From Multifurca ochricompacta (taxonomy: Eukaryota > Basidiomycota > Agaricomycetes > Russulales > Russulaceae), in assembly GCA_022496185.1 (NCBI GenBank), contig WTXG01000168.1, positions 18,749 through 82,748 on the forward strand: 64,000 nucleotides of DNA, read 5' to 3'. The notes beneath the pieces were generated by a model. It was not told where the DNA came from. It ran no database searches and saw only the letters and a program-made list of their open reading frames with translations. Made by a program: the position numbers and the translations under genes. Shown here piece by piece: positions 39,100 to 51,955 of the stretch (positions are counted from its first letter, which is position 1; the number at the start of each line of letters is the position of its first letter).

Positions 39100-42069
39100 T
39101 AGTATATCTCATGTATTTTCCCTCCCCCTCCAAGTTCCTCTTGGATGAGAGGGAAGGGGCATTGTGGCCTCGTATCCCATCTTATTTTTTGCGTTATCTT
39201 GTGCAAGAAGACTAGGAACGAATTCCACATGTAACTGTTCGGGTGGTATGAACATCGACGCCCCCGATCCTTGAGTTATCGTCCCGTCCGATAACGTGGT
39301 AGTAGCCGCTGCGAAATGGATAGAACTGCGGATGTGGTGGGCTTCTCTACACTGGTGCGTAGACCTCGGTAACGAGGACGTAAATTGGGGCAAATCCGAC
39401 TCGCTTAAAGTAGAAATAATGAGAGGGGGAAATAAATAAATAAAAAGTTGATTGATTGAGCGCGCTGCCTGTAAGGTGAGAGTAAAATTGAGACCTTGTT
39501 TGGAACGTACATGTATTCTGTAATTGATCCATATTCGGATAGAGCGCGGTACATGCGAGCCGCGCCGATGGCCCTGTGACAGCTGAAGTCAGGGCTACTG
39601 ACTCCAAAAAAAAAAGAGAGGATCGAACAGGATTGTAACTGCAAGGAAGCATTTAATCAAGATACAAATATATTTTGCTTTTTTGTCGCTTACTTTCAAC
39701 TCCAATCAACATCTAGCCATGGCAATCAGATCAGTCGTTGACAGCCAGAAAATGATGGGACTACGGGGCGCACTTCATTCCAAGGATCTGTCAAGACAAA
39801 CAGAATCATGTGAGCATGATTCCTCCCACGCAGGGTGTACGAGTTGAAAGCACATACCATTCAAGTCGAGGATAAGGAAAACCTGGAAAAAAACGACAAT
39901 AACAAAAACAAATGAATGAGTGGTAACCGAAGGAGTAAAAGTTTACAGACCACTGGTGGCACTTCCGCAATCGCCGCCAGGAATAACCAAATGATGCACT
40001 TGAAGACCTTCAGCATCCGGCGCGAAAAAAAAAGCAAAGCTGTTAAATCACCTGCTGATAAAGGAGGTACCATATCCCAGTCGAGCTCCTGTGCGCATAC
40101 CGCAAAAGCCCGATCAGCATAGTCATCAGGAGCACTACGTCAACCACCAAAACGCCGATGGCATTGAGCAGGCCCCTGTGCGTCTTTAGGGTGATGCAAG
40201 TCTCCAAAATCGGGTTGTACGACGACTCCACCTTAGAGTTTGAACTATGAACGAGGAAGTTCTGAAACGAATGACCGCCTCACCATTGTCAGGTCTTCGA
40301 TCAGAGGGTAAGAGGAGATATGAGTATCAGAATGCAGGAGCGGAAGGGATAAGAAAACGTACTCCGTAAGTTCAGTCCTAGACCTCCCAGCCATGAACCA
40401 ACAGCGATCAAGGACACGAAGATATTGCGATTCCATATGGCAATTCTAGAACGGACAACCAATCAGCATCTTCAACTACTGCAGGTTTGTCGCTGACAAC
40501 GGCTTACACACGGAGAACGATGATAAGAGAGGCGAATGCCCAACTAGCATACGGCAAGGCCTGCACAAAGTCAAACACAACATCAAAATTGTGGGGAGAA
40601 AGAGGGGCAATTGAGTGGAGTTCGTACTCACAAAATACGTGACTACAAATGGCTAAGAAAGTGCAGGTAAGCAATTATTATTAACTCCTCCCTTCCCCCA
40701 GAAACGTGCGGGCCTCACCTTGCAGGGAAGTTTTGGGCCGTCCATATCGATGAAGGAAATGATGAACGCGAGTAAAGTGATGTAGCGTGTTCCAAGATAT
40801 ATCTGCTTCATGTCTCGGCGGTGGCGCGCAATACAGGATATCAAATAGCTTACCCATATTGTCCATCTGTAAGGTCGTTTTCCCTTCAACACATCTAGCT
40901 CGAAGCCAGCCGTGAACAAGGTCTCCCAACTGGGGCATCGATATCAGTGATCACGTTTCTTCTGATTTCTTGAGTGAGCGGGAAAAACGAACATGTAGAT
41001 TCCAGCAAGGGCATGATTCAGCTTGGTGAGAGCGACTGGATGACTGTAAGAAAGACATCGCATCGCTTAGATGAAGGAAACACACGGTAGTCCCTCAAGA
41101 CCAAAACGGGGTCGTGCCAATTGACCATCTTACTGATACAGCGTCCGAAGAAAGTGGAAACTTGCATATGTTCATAGAAATCCTATATAGTGTTCCCCCC
41201 CCCACTCGTGTGAGGGTATTGTGCAACATGTGTTGACCCATGACACATGTATCACAGACCCACGATCTGTATCACGGAATTTTCTACGGGCGGTCTTCTT
41301 GACAGCGCTCGAAGAGGCTTTGTTATTTGTGCCTGATATGCCTTCCCGGTGTGGGGAGGGGGAAGGGGGACGAGGTAAGACGGATTTCCACGGATGGTGA
41401 CACATCATCTCGCTTAGGGAAACACACCGCCGCTATCCATCACCATCCGGTAAACCAAGAAATAAAAAATAAAAAACAAAAACGAGTTCATTGTGACTTG
41501 ACTAGGATTTCTACATCCTCAGTTCGACCTCCAGAGAAACACAAAAGGGACGAGATATCAATATCACAAAAAGGGTAAGGTGGTGTTGAGTGCTTCTTTT
41601 GAACGGACTCAGGAATGACCGAAAACTGTTGCCACCACGGAATGCAGTCGTTCTAATAGAGTGGTGTCAATCATTGTTGTATGTTGCATGCACTGCATGA
41701 GCGCCTACATAGCTTCCTTGTGTCGTTCAGTGCATAGAGGGCCAGGGGAAGGTACACAAATACGGCCAGAAGGGTCCCTAGAAAGGCCATGCCATTGAAA
41801 CACGAGGCGCCCGAATCCAGACACCGGGGAAAGCACCGAGGATCGTTGCTTGCTTGCTCCGGGCTCCCAAGGACCAGGACTTCACCCATAGTGGCAAGAT
41901 CAGTCATCGGAGAGTCACCCCCGGATGGCGGGAGTAGTACGACTACGACCTTGTGCAGAGGAGGGGGCTGTGGTAACTCTCTGGTGCTTGTTGCATGTGA
42001 ACAGGACTCGGAAGAATCAACGCGTGTTTAGCGAACTTTTGTTGGACGTTGAACGATGTCATCTACCTT
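39100..42069. repeat. Segmental duplication, copy 2
   Basis: Direct copy of 33830-36919. It is slightly shorter through several small deletions, for example the lost stretch at about 41395 that in copy 1 holds 36170-36260. Confidence 0.9.
39109..41127 (-). CDS. Seven-helix membrane protein of unknown function, copy 2
   Basis: Same exon pattern as copy 1: MVNWHDPVLVLRDY start (ATG 41127, tentative), KLNHALAGIYI, WEILFTAGFELDVLKGK class exon, ALPYASWAF exon, NAIGVLVVDVVLLMTMLIGL, CIIWLFLAAIAEVPPVV and a polar tail ending at 39109. Splice signs are kept and no stop is seen inside the recognised exons, so both copies may work. Substitutions include HRSS for HRSL after the long hydrophobic segment. 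Confidence 0.68.
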
Positions 42070-42254
42070 ATCTGAAGGTTGTGGGATGAAATGGCGGCGA
42101 ACCATGCAGCGAACCATGCAAACCATGTGAGCCTTACATAAGCATCATTTATGCCATACCATAACTCCAGACACGGATACAATACGTTACAATTGCGCTC
42201 ATTATAATCGAGGCCGACATAAGCCAAGCCAGCCAGACAAATTGGGAATGTAAT

Positions 42255-43088
42255 TTACAAGGCGGATCGATTATCAGCAGTTCCTTCACCTTCGCGCTTG
42301 ACCTGGTTGAGGTAGAAGTGGTACACTTGCAAGGTGACCAGACGGTGGATACTGTCGAGGGCAGTTCCACCTTTTATTGCCTCTTTGTGAGCCTGAGAGG
42401 AAAAAACCGAGAAAAACCGGGTTCAGGGAAATATCGGTCAAACGCGTCTCGAACAAGTCATACCTCAATACTACTCCAACCGACAGCCAACAGAAGCGTA
42501 GTCGGTTGGTCGATAAGCGAACCCGTCGCGGCAGCGAGCAAGGGCGATGTCGGGTCACCAGCAAGAGCGACTACGTTGTTCAATGCCGTCTCGACTTTTT
42601 CCACGTCGGCCTCCGATTTGACCTTGACGAACGCGAACTCCGTCACTGGAGCCTGAAGGGCGGGATAGGGGTCCGTAGTGAACGTCCCGTGAACTTTCTC
42701 GACCGAAGTTCCACCTCGTGTCGGAGCGAGCAACTCTCGTAGCTTGGTGTGCTCCCCATGATCGTTGAGGACGAATTTCTGGTAATCCTGGTGACTATCC
42801 CAAGCTACGGCACATCCCACGCGTTCTGTGTGAGAAGAGTATCTGAAATAAAAAATAAAATAAAACTTACCCACGAAGAGGCCAAGTTTGGTTTCCTCAG
42901 CCTGAGTGCCGTGGAACAGTCTGTAATTGGAGTTCAGATTTAACAAAGTGAAAGAAACGAAATTATTCGTACGTCGAAACACCTTTCCGGGTCACGGCAT
43001 AGTTGAAAGCAGCGGCGGCGGTCGAGGGGTCTTTGTAGTACTCTTCGCTCGCGGACCAAAAGGCGATTTCAAAGGTCTTGTCTGCCAT
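42255..43088 (-). CDS. Dimeric alpha-beta barrel (ABM/Dabb-like) protein
   Basis: Four exons: 42974-43088, 42871-42920, 42464-42825 and 42255-42392, all with GT..AG introns and consistent phase, giving about 220 residues. It starts MADKTFEIAFWSASEEYYKD. Two beta-alpha repeats are suggested by VGCAVAWDSHQDYQKFV and LLLAVGWSSIEAHKEAI, the W-x-S-x-E/Q pattern common in stress-response and monooxygenase-type alpha-beta barrels. No signal peptide. The catalytic role is unknown. A TATA-like element was not clear. Confidence 0.75.
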
Positions 43089-43530
43089 GTTCGATTTGGA
43101 AATGGTGTTTATGTTGTTGTGTGACTCGAGTCTCAAATCCCACTCTTATACCATCCATTTGACTGGGTACTGGGTATAGTATAATTGTGACCTCGGGCTC
43201 TATCCCCGAGACGATCTACCCCTGGCCAATGGGAGTCGCGGGCTTGTGCGGGCCGCTTCGGGGTGGGCTGATGGTGGCTGTCGCTATGATCTCAGTTATT
43301 TCTATCTTATGGCCTCATCTCATGTTTTTATTTCTTTCGTTATTTTCTTTCATTTTTTAATTGACATTTCATTGTTGAACGCGGTGGTAATGGTATACCA
43401 ATCCTTCGGTGTAGATTACTAAGTCCCCGAGCTCATATTAGCTCTCCACCCACATCATGAATCATGAATCATGAATCATCATTGTAAACGTGTCAGGTGA
43501 TAATGATATAATGTTAGTCAGGCGAGCGAG
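43089..43530. other. Intergenic, promoter side of the barrel gene
   Basis: It contains gtatagtataattg near 43174 and a triple atgaatc repeat at 43457. No gene seen. Confidence 0.4.
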
Positions 43531-46170
43531 TTAGCCGTGTTCGTGGTCAAACACCTCAAGAAACACTTCAAGTCCTGTTAACCAACCTCTCCAGTGCATC
43601 GCCAGACGCGATTTGGAATTCCGATGTGCCTGAGCTCGCCATAACCCCCCCTTCTTAACAAGACGTCCCTGGCTGCGCACAACAGCTCGCATCCGCCGTT
43701 CGGCATCTAACTTATCACCATCCTCACCATCGTTATCATCATCATTCTTATCATCATCGCGACTTTCTTTTGGCCCAAGTGCCTTCCTTTTCTTCTTCTT
43801 CGCACCTCCGTGGCGCCCTTCCCTTTCCCGTGCCCATGCCCCACTCACAGTGCTGGGAGCCTCGCGCAGGGCGAACGACTTGGCTAGGTGTCCAAGGTGC
43901 AGATGCCGTATATGGAAAATATGTTTCTCATCCGAAGGGTGGGTCGCATAAGCGCGCAAATGTGAAGCGAAAGCCTTGCGAGCCATCTCGACGTTCTAAT
44001 TTATTTTATTTTGCGTTTCCAACAAGTCAGCACCCAACAAAGAAATGGGGGGGAGGTGGCGTCATACGTACCTGTTTTCTATGGAGACACCACCGCTCAA
44101 ATGCCAGCTGGACCTCAGTCGCGCGTTCCTCATATTCCCTACCCTGTCCACCAAATCCCTTCTGTAAGATCTCTTCCACGGCCACAGCTTCAAACTGGTG
44201 GCCTGCTCCAGCGCTACTTTCTTCCGTCGTCGTCATCGTCCCACTGGCCATTCGTGCTTGCACCCATTCGACCCATTTTTCCTCGCTTGGCGCGATGATG
44301 GCCCATGCTTGACCACCACGACCCGCGCGAGCCGTGCGGCGACACGGTGGACGTATTCAGTGGCGCCACCCTCAGTCGGGAGATCGTACTGCACGACTGC
44401 GCGTACACGCGGCAAGTCAAGTCCACGAGCGGCCACGCTTGTACACAGCAGGACGGATGCCAGTCGGTCGGAGGACTCAGATGTTTTGTTGGTGGCGGAG
44501 AAGGCATGTAAAGAGGCGAGACGAGTGGACAGAGCAAGTGAGCCGTGAAGCCGGAAGATGGACGTGTCTGGAAGCAACGGTGAATGAACCTCTATTCGGC
44601 CAACTTTACCTGTGGTCCTTGCCGCCGCCACAGTAGCTGCTGTTGTCTCATCGTCCGAGTCAGTTCTCTCGTTATCATCTTCCATGTTGGATCCCCCAAG
44701 CAAATCCAGTGGAAATCTACCGAGTCGGTGCAGCTAAGGAAAACAATGATTTTGAAGCCGCGTCGACCTCCCGACTGCGACAGTAAGGATCGAAGCAGAG
44801 CAACGAGGGTAACCAAACGTAATTTGAGCGGAACGATAATGTATTTCTGCGAAAGCTGTGATGGCGGTGTGAACTTTGGGTCCGTTGCAGACGCGGTGGC
44901 ATCCTCAGTGGTTCCAGTCGTTTCTTGTTTGGGTAGATCCAGTTCAGTCGCCTTGATGATGATGGGGTCATGTAGGGCTGTACCGGCCAGGACCTGGACA
45001 TCCTCACGCATGGTCGCCGAACAAAGAATAGTGCGCCTCTGACGTCCCAATCCCATCCGAGGACCTCCATGGTTCGACCATCCTTCACGGCCTGCAGCGC
45101 GAGCTTCCTACTTCCATCGAGACAGGCAAGGATTCCTTTGATCGCGTCCGCGAAACCGAGATCCATAAGCCGGTCGGCTTCGTCGAGCACGAGCCAGCGG
45201 CACTTGCTGGTGTCAAGCGAGGACGTGTTCTGAAGATGATCGAGCAGACGGCCCGGCGTCGCGACGAGGATGGGTATACCCTTCCGGATGCGAGCTTTTT
45301 CGTGCGCGCGCGTCGCGCCACCCGTCAACAAACCAGATACCAACCACCGGGTGAGCCGGCTATCGTTCTTTTCCTCATCATCGGGCGCAGCATCCAGCGG
45401 ACGCAAGCGGAGCTTCAACAGAACGTCAAGCACGTCCGATATCTGCTTGGCAAGCTCACGTGTGGGGGCGATTATGATGGCGAGGGTACCGATCGAACGG
45501 TCAATGTATGAGTTCGCGCTCAAGGGGAGAAGGTCATGGAGAATGGGGAGGAGGTATGAGAGCGTCTTTCCCGAACCCGTCTGTGACTGGATGAACGCAT
45601 CTCGCAAAGAGGAGGAAGAAGAACCGTCCCGTGATAATAGTGCTAATAGGGATGCGCGCTGTATCGAAGTAGGCTTTAGGATGTTCATTTTAGTGGTTAT
45701 ATGGGTAGTGATGAGTGGGTTGAGGCCAAGCCCCGTGAAAGTTGAGGAATCGGTGAGTGGTGCGTTACTCGGTTTGCTCGGCGCCTTTGGCACAGACGGT
45801 GTGGGCTTCTGTTCGAGCTTTGGGTTAGAAGAAAATAGTGAGGATATAATTTGCGCAGGTTGGCGAGGCTTTGGATGTGCCTGTGCTATAGGCTGGGATA
45901 AGCAGCGGGTGGGTGGTTAGGCTCTTTCCGTGGCCGTTTGAACGGTCGCTTGTCCACGACATCGATAGCCGTATGAGAGCGACTTGGATTGCGCGATTTG
46001 CGCTTTTCAATTCTCTTTGACTTCAATCTAAGTGTAGTAAGTAGAGTATATCGTACTTATGGTACACTAACGCACCTGTCAGTCCACCGACCACCTTTTT
46101 TAATAGACCCCCTTCTGATGACAGATGGGCCTTCCTCGAGTGCAAGATTCAGCACTAAATTGTCATCCAT
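43531..46170 (-). CDS. DBP7: DEAD-box RNA helicase, Dbp7 type, with apparent frameshifts
   Basis: Dbp7/DDX31 helicases act in the nucleolus in 60S ribosomal subunit assembly. Exon 1 starts [15 protein letters not shown] and ends KGGRWTDR (ATG 46170). Helicase motifs follow in order: Q motif [96 protein letters not shown] and a damaged HRVGRTAR. The C-terminus has [13 protein letters not shown] and an acidic/lysine-rich tail. Four one-base losses (near 45890, 45046, 44703 and 44338) break an otherwise clear frame; see findings. One late intron separates LHRKQ from NVEMARK (about 43990-44070). Confidence 0.88.
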
Positions 46171-47164
46171 ATTTCAAAAAAACGATGATTTGGTCTGAAA
46201 AAAAAGTGTATACATGAAGACATGAAGACTGAAGACAAACTGTGCAAGCTCAAGCTATTCGAGGCATGCACGTGATGGCAAGTGCTCGCAGAGATGATTC
46301 TTCTTCTTTGTCTCTCATCTCTATGATCTGTTGATGGTCGGGCTCCCATCCGTAACGAGCTTCAGAACAAGGTCCAACTCGTTGTCGACCATCGACCTCT
46401 CCAGAGTATACCCACCCAGGTTAAGTTAACTGACGCCGAGCAGCAAAACCCTTACCTGAGGCTTGCCAGAATTCTCGGTGTTCACGGTCTACATGTCCAA
46501 GTTCATTTCCCATCACCTTTAGTGAAGGAAGGAAATTCTACTAGCTGTGACCAGGAGATTCATAACGCTCTGTCCTTCCCGAGTGGTTCCTCCATACATG
46601 GGCCCCAGAAAGTGGGGCAGACGGCACTTTCGTGCTCTACGCACCCATCATGTGCCATGAGGAGCTCAAGTACTTCGCAGCACGGGCTGCATATGTTTTA
46701 TCACCAGGTCAAGGCATCGCCCCACGCCTTGCCTACTTACAGTATTAGCTGCTCCATGATGTTCCGTCACTGACTCATCGAGGCCTAAGTCGATCCAACT
46801 CCGCGTACAAACAAGTATAGTCTTTTTGTACTCGTATACTTTGCTACAGCTTGCGTACTACGCTTTTCTCCTTGCCCAGCTGTACTGTCATTCAGAGCAC
46901 AATGACATGCAAATATTCACTTCTTCGCCAATTTCTCCCTCTCCCCAGGTCTACCAGCGGTGGCTTTCTGCTTTGCTTTTTACATTCCAACCGAAGCCGG
47001 CTCAGATACTTTAAATAGCGATGAATGTCCAATCCTCCCACTCTTTCCTTTCCCCGGTTGTCGGTTCTCCCTCCTCAGCCTGTGACATCCACCCTAGACG
47101 TTCTTTCTTGTCTTGCCCTATAGAACCCTTCCACTCTTTTCTTTTCTTTTCCCTCATCGCTACC
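46171..47164. other. Intergenic with a possible gene remnant
   Basis: Between 46350 and 46760 two frames look codon-like (for example ILGVHGLHVQVHFPSPL, then GTFVLYAPIMCHEELKYFAA in another frame). I recognise no family; a broken gene is possible. A tttaaata word at 47010 is a candidate TATA for the ferritin-like gene. Confidence 0.3.
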
Positions 47165-48404
47165 ATGAAGTCTACACTTGGCGTTTTCTCTCTTTCAATT
47201 CTCGCAGCGGTCGTCGCTCTTGCCCACCCTCTTCCACGCGACGATACACCGAACGGTGCGCCCCACCTTCTTTCCGCGCGTCATCTATTATTTTTTTTTG
47301 ATCACTGTAAATCCCACTCCCGGCGTAGACTTGGATATCCTCAATTTTTCACTTACTCTGGAGCATCTTGAGAATACATTTTACACTCAGGGTCTCTCCA
47401 GGTTCACGCAGAAGGATTTTGTAGACGCTGGTTTCCCTGACTGGTCGTACGGTCGGCTTAAGCAGATAGCCACTCATGAGGCTGCTCACGTCCAGTTTCT
47501 GGAGTCGACCCTTGGTAGTATGGCCACCAAACCTTGCACTTATAACTTGTGCGTGGCCAGGGTGGCGGTTTCATATATATGTATGTGTGTGTGCGCCCGT
47601 GGTTAACACTACATTATTTAGCCCCTATGATGATCCCAAGTCATTTGTCGCGCTTAGCCACGCTATTGAGGCTGTCGGTAAGTCTTTTTCGCTGTCGTCG
47701 AATGCCTTTTTCATCTCACCGTGTCTCCTATATAAGGGACTTCGGCATACATCGGTGCATTAAAGTCCTTCGAGAGCAAGGTTGGTGAACCTCTGGGCTC
47801 TCAGTTCCCACGTAGTGATTTCAGAACCCAAGGACTACGTTCTAGCCGTAGCGACAATACTGTCCACGGAAGCCCGTCACTCCGCTTGGGTTGACTCTGC
47901 TATCAGGAAGGGAAGCGCGTGGAGCGGTGTATACGATGTGAGCGTTACGTTTGGCGTTCCGCTCAGATGCTGACGTCTCTCTCCAAAATAATGTAGACAC
48001 CTCTTGATTTTAATCAAGCCTTCACGGTGGCATCCAGCTTTATTGTCTCTTGCCCTCCTTCGAATCCGAATCTACCTTACACCGCATTTGCAGAGCTCAC
48101 GCTCCTTGACCCGTCTAGTGCATGGCCAGGCTCGACGACACCGCTTCAATTTGCGATACCTAAAGATCTTGATAGTTCTACGAAGCTTTACGGGACGTTC
48201 CTGACCGGGCAGGAAGCCCTCATCGTTCCTCTGGAGGATGGCGGGAAGAGTGTCAGCATCCCCGACACTTTGCGAGGCGTGGTCTATCTCCTCATTACGA
48301 CCGATATGAATGCCGTGGAGGATAGTAAGACCATTGCGGGCCCTGCGCTGCTCGAGTTTTCATTCAACTCGGACGGAAACTTGCAGAGGCTCCCGTTGTG
48401 GTAG
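47165..48404 (+). CDS. Secreted ferritin-like (Ferritin_2 / Rds1-like) protein
   Basis: Six exons: 47165-47255, 47329-47548, 47622-47677, 47737-47780, 47833-47937 and 47997-48404, all phases agreeing, 307 residues. A signal peptide (MKSTLGVFSLSILAAVVALA) is followed by a ferritin-like helical bundle: LTLEHLENTFY, THEAAHVQFLES, the later LSHAIEAVG and TILSTEARHSAWVD supply the E..EH/E..H residues usual for a di-metal site. The C-terminal third is beta-rich. Family members are stress- or starvation-induced secreted proteins; the activity is not known. Confidence 0.85.
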
Positions 48405-49483
48405 TTGTGATTGATACAAGTCATATTTTAGAGATTGGGGAGATGACACGATGAACGATTTATTTTCTATAAGTATTAGGATATTGTTGGCATGCAGCGA
48501 AATAGAAAAAGCGAGGTTTTTGATGCCTTCACCAGGGGGTTGTTAGACATGTCCAACGTCATAAACTTGCTTGTGGGAGTTTGGTACGGGGCGAGCAGAA
48601 CCTAGGTATACCTGAGGCCATATATTCTTCACGATAAGGCTTTTCATTTTTGCGCGCTGGGCACTGCCTGTGAAGGCCTCCCAGGGAAGGAGTTACAAGT
48701 TGACCATGACATGTTTGCGGAATGAGCCCGCTTATCCCAAGTAAGTTCCTTAGGCAGTATCCGCAATCCGCATACATATGGGTCGACGGCCATGAGATGT
48801 CATACAGATGAGATAGAATTGGAGCAAGCCACCTACCTGGAACGCACATCGATCACCCGCAGAATGAAAGAGCAAACACTAAAATAAGTGACAGCCGAAG
48901 CTGGGGGGTGCCTTTGTAGTAGCAGGGTCTTGTTATAAGGTGCGGAGAGCTCCATTCTGATATTTTCTGATTTCTGACCTTTTTATTTTATTTTATTTTA
49001 TTTTCCCTTATTTACAAGGTGTCTTAAATAATACCTTCTAGTGCTACCCCTACAAAATGCCAAACTCAATAGACTAAGACAGTGTAATGTAAATAGTGCA
49101 ATGCTGATAATCTGAACGCATTTGTTAAAATTATCTTATTATCACGATTTGTTAGATTGGGAGCCCCAGCTGTCCGGTCCTGCACTTCCAACACGTGGGA
49201 CCCATAGTAATAATAATTACAGAAAAATGCTGAACAGGTGTCTCGCGACTGCTGCCATGCCTTACGTGTGTCATTCATATAAATGATGCTACTACGATAG
49301 TCAAATCTGGCCAAATGTTTTTGAGTCCCAACCAAAACAAAAAGTGCTACTGTCCGTTTTTTCGCCAAGAGTTACTACACAACTGTCCTGCATACCCACA
49401 CCTAAGAAAAAAGAAAGTGTGTCCAGTAAACAAACCTTCGCTCTCTCTCTCTCTCTTGGCTCGCTGCACAAATGTTTCATCTT
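48405..49483. other. Intergenic
   Basis: No gene supported. A (TTTTA)n run lies near 48990 and a CT microsatellite near 49440. Confidence 0.45.
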
Positions 49484-50160
49484 TCATCGTACCGTGACGG
49501 TCACGTTCTTAATTTCCGTCAGGAGGTACGGTCCGGCCTGGAAAAAAGTAACTGTTTCAGCCAGCAAACTCCCCAAAAATAATTTGATAAAAGTGCCCCC
49601 CCAATCCATCAACGCCAGCCCCTGAACAACTTTAAAACCCAAACCAACACCACCACCACCACCACCACTACCACTACCACTATTACTTACCCCGACGAGA
49701 GATATATGAGCTACGGTGAGCAGTGCCTTCGTGTTGGTCTTGAATGAGTCCGGCACCGTCACGGTGAAGTTTTGTTGTGGCACATTTTGTGGGGTCCGTG
49801 TCTTCGGGTACTCGGGGTTGAAAGGCCCAACGTAAAGCGTGTTGCCGAGGAGTTGGGTAGGGTCCGGACAATGACCCTGTGGAGGACATTGCACTAACGA
49901 GATCACGATCGCGACCTCTTTAGAACCCGTAAGGGAATTCTAAAAAATAAATAATAATAAATTAAAATACGAAGCGAGCCCTTGCCCCGAGGAGAGGAGT
50001 GGAGTGGAGTGGAACTCTCACGTACGGGGCGGTTAACTTGTACTGTGAGCGATCGGTTGGGACTGATTTTGGTGTCCTTGAAAGGGTATCCGATTGAGAT
50101 GGTCTGCGCGTACACGCTGGCAGCGAGAGAAGCGAGAGTGAACAGTGCTGTGAGCTTCAT
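49484..50160 (-). CDS. NIS1-like small secreted protein
   Basis: Three exons (50026-50160, 49691-49939 and 49484-49537; phase 0 at both introns) give 145 residues. A signal peptide (MKLTALFTLASLAASVYA) precedes QTISIGYPFKD, then NSLTGSKEVAIVISLVQC, a CPPQGHCPD cysteine pair and HISLVG..AGPYLL. This fits the Nis1 family, widespread in basidiomycetes and named from a plant-immunity-suppressing effector of Colletotrichum. Whether this homologue is an effector is not shown. Intron 2 contains an ACC microsatellite. Confidence 0.75.
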
Positions 50161-51955
50161 TGACAATAAAAGGGGTAATAAACGTAGAAAGACCAGAAGA
50201 TTCAGAGACGAGAGAAAGGGGAGGTTGTTGTGGAGGTGGAGGTAGAGCACAATGAGATCAAACCCGTTCCCTTCCTTTATGCTTTATGCTTAAATGCAAA
50301 ACTAAAGCTGGGTTGAGTGGAAGTTTGGAAGTTATAGAGCGGCCAGAATGACGTCCCCTCCCCCTCCCCCTCGTGACCAGCATGCGCAGATTTCGGATGG
50401 AGCAATTATTCAACGCCGCCCTCAAGCGCGCTTCAGTGAGGCCATTGATGGATGTGGTACCGGTACTCGATTTGTGATTGATCGAAATGGTTTCCGGAAT
50501 GGGCCATGTTCTGAAAAAAAGAGCTGCAACGTACCGTACGACGAATGGGATGTGACGGCTGCGGTACAATGCGTGCCCTTCGTTGTATGGATATATGGAT
50601 ATATAGACCCATGGTTGAGTCGGCTGGAATAGGGGGGGGGGATAAACGTCCGTCGGTCGCTCATTTCTGTTCCCGTTCCTTCCCGTGCCATGCCATTCCG
50701 CAAAAACGCAGCAGAATTACATAACCACCATAATAATCATTGATTCTGAGTTGAGTGAGTGAGTGAGTTGGCACATGTAGGTTTCCCCCATCTCCATGAA
50801 ACGGAGATGAAACCTGAACCCTGAACAACAAAAAGGTTGCCAATGGCTTCCACGGCCCGATGCACACACCGCCAAACTAAACTAAACTGACATGACCCTG
50901 AACGTTAGTTAACTCGCTGACCCACTCCAGCTTCTGCATCTCCGAGCCCCCCCCCCCCCCCCCCCAAACCCTCCAGCTTGAAAGCCTTTTGCTTTTGGAA
51001 CTACTGCCAAAGTGGATACGAGAGAGCGACAGCATTGCAGTGGCGGACAGTGGATCCGACACACGACCGCTCCATGCACATGCACGTGGTTCACCTATAG
51101 TCAAACTCGAAAAGACCCCCCCCGTCCCCCCTACAAGTACAAAGTTTGACTAAACCCGAGAGAAGACCGGCAGCGGGCCCATTTCGCCGTGCTTCTCATT
51201 GAGGTAGCATAGAAAACGCCAAAAATAACATCACCTGAGCATGTGCACACTACAGTGTCTAGTGGGTCGAGGAAGCGCAGAGTCTAGCTCCTGGTCCGGA
51301 GGAGGAGGGTTTGTTCTGTTCTGACGTTCTGTTCGAAGGTCGGAGGGTCAGGACACGGCTCTCACTAGACTGGGATTCTTCTCTTCTCTCCTTCACTTAA
51401 ATATATTCAATATATAGAGCTTGGCAACGTGACTTGGCTTCGCATACCGCCGCGGACAGAGGAAAGAGTAGATGAACGGTTTGTGAATCTGGCCCTCGAG
51501 TTAACCTCGTGGGTGACTAGTGGGATTCTAGACCTTGTGGAAATTGTGGAAACTTCAGTCATAGAAGGCTGTCAGGCGGGCGCGATAAACGTGCGGCTTC
51601 AGCGGAAGACACAGGATCAAGTATTGATGATATGGCTAATGTGAACTTGTCCCCAAATCCTATAGCAATCGGTTCGTAAACATAAAGTACACCACATCTG
51701 CACGATCTGGTAACTGACCACAATACCAATACCAATACCAATACCAATACCAATATACATACAATACATACAATAAAAAATGGAAGCGAGCGGAAGCTGC
51801 TAGGGCGAGTCAACGCGTGACCGTGGGAAAGATTATCCTCGTCGACACGATGGGTCAAGCAAGACACATCTGCAATTCACTTGTTTGCAGTGAGCCATCC
51901 GTGTCGAGCCATCCGTATTGCCAGCCAGTCTGAAGACAAGAACACATCCATTTTC
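50161..51955. other. Intergenic
   Basis: No gene supported on either strand. Features are a run of 19 C near 50949, a gagt run near 50755 and a (CCAATA)n hexamer repeat at 51718-51755. Confidence 0.45.

Noticed and set aside
43770..44312. Long plus-strand frame opposite the helicase C-terminus
   Set aside because: Shadow of the helicase exons on the other strand.
48559..48849. Open frame of 96 codons on the minus strand
   Set aside because: No domain, no signal peptide, codon use unlike neighbours; probably chance.
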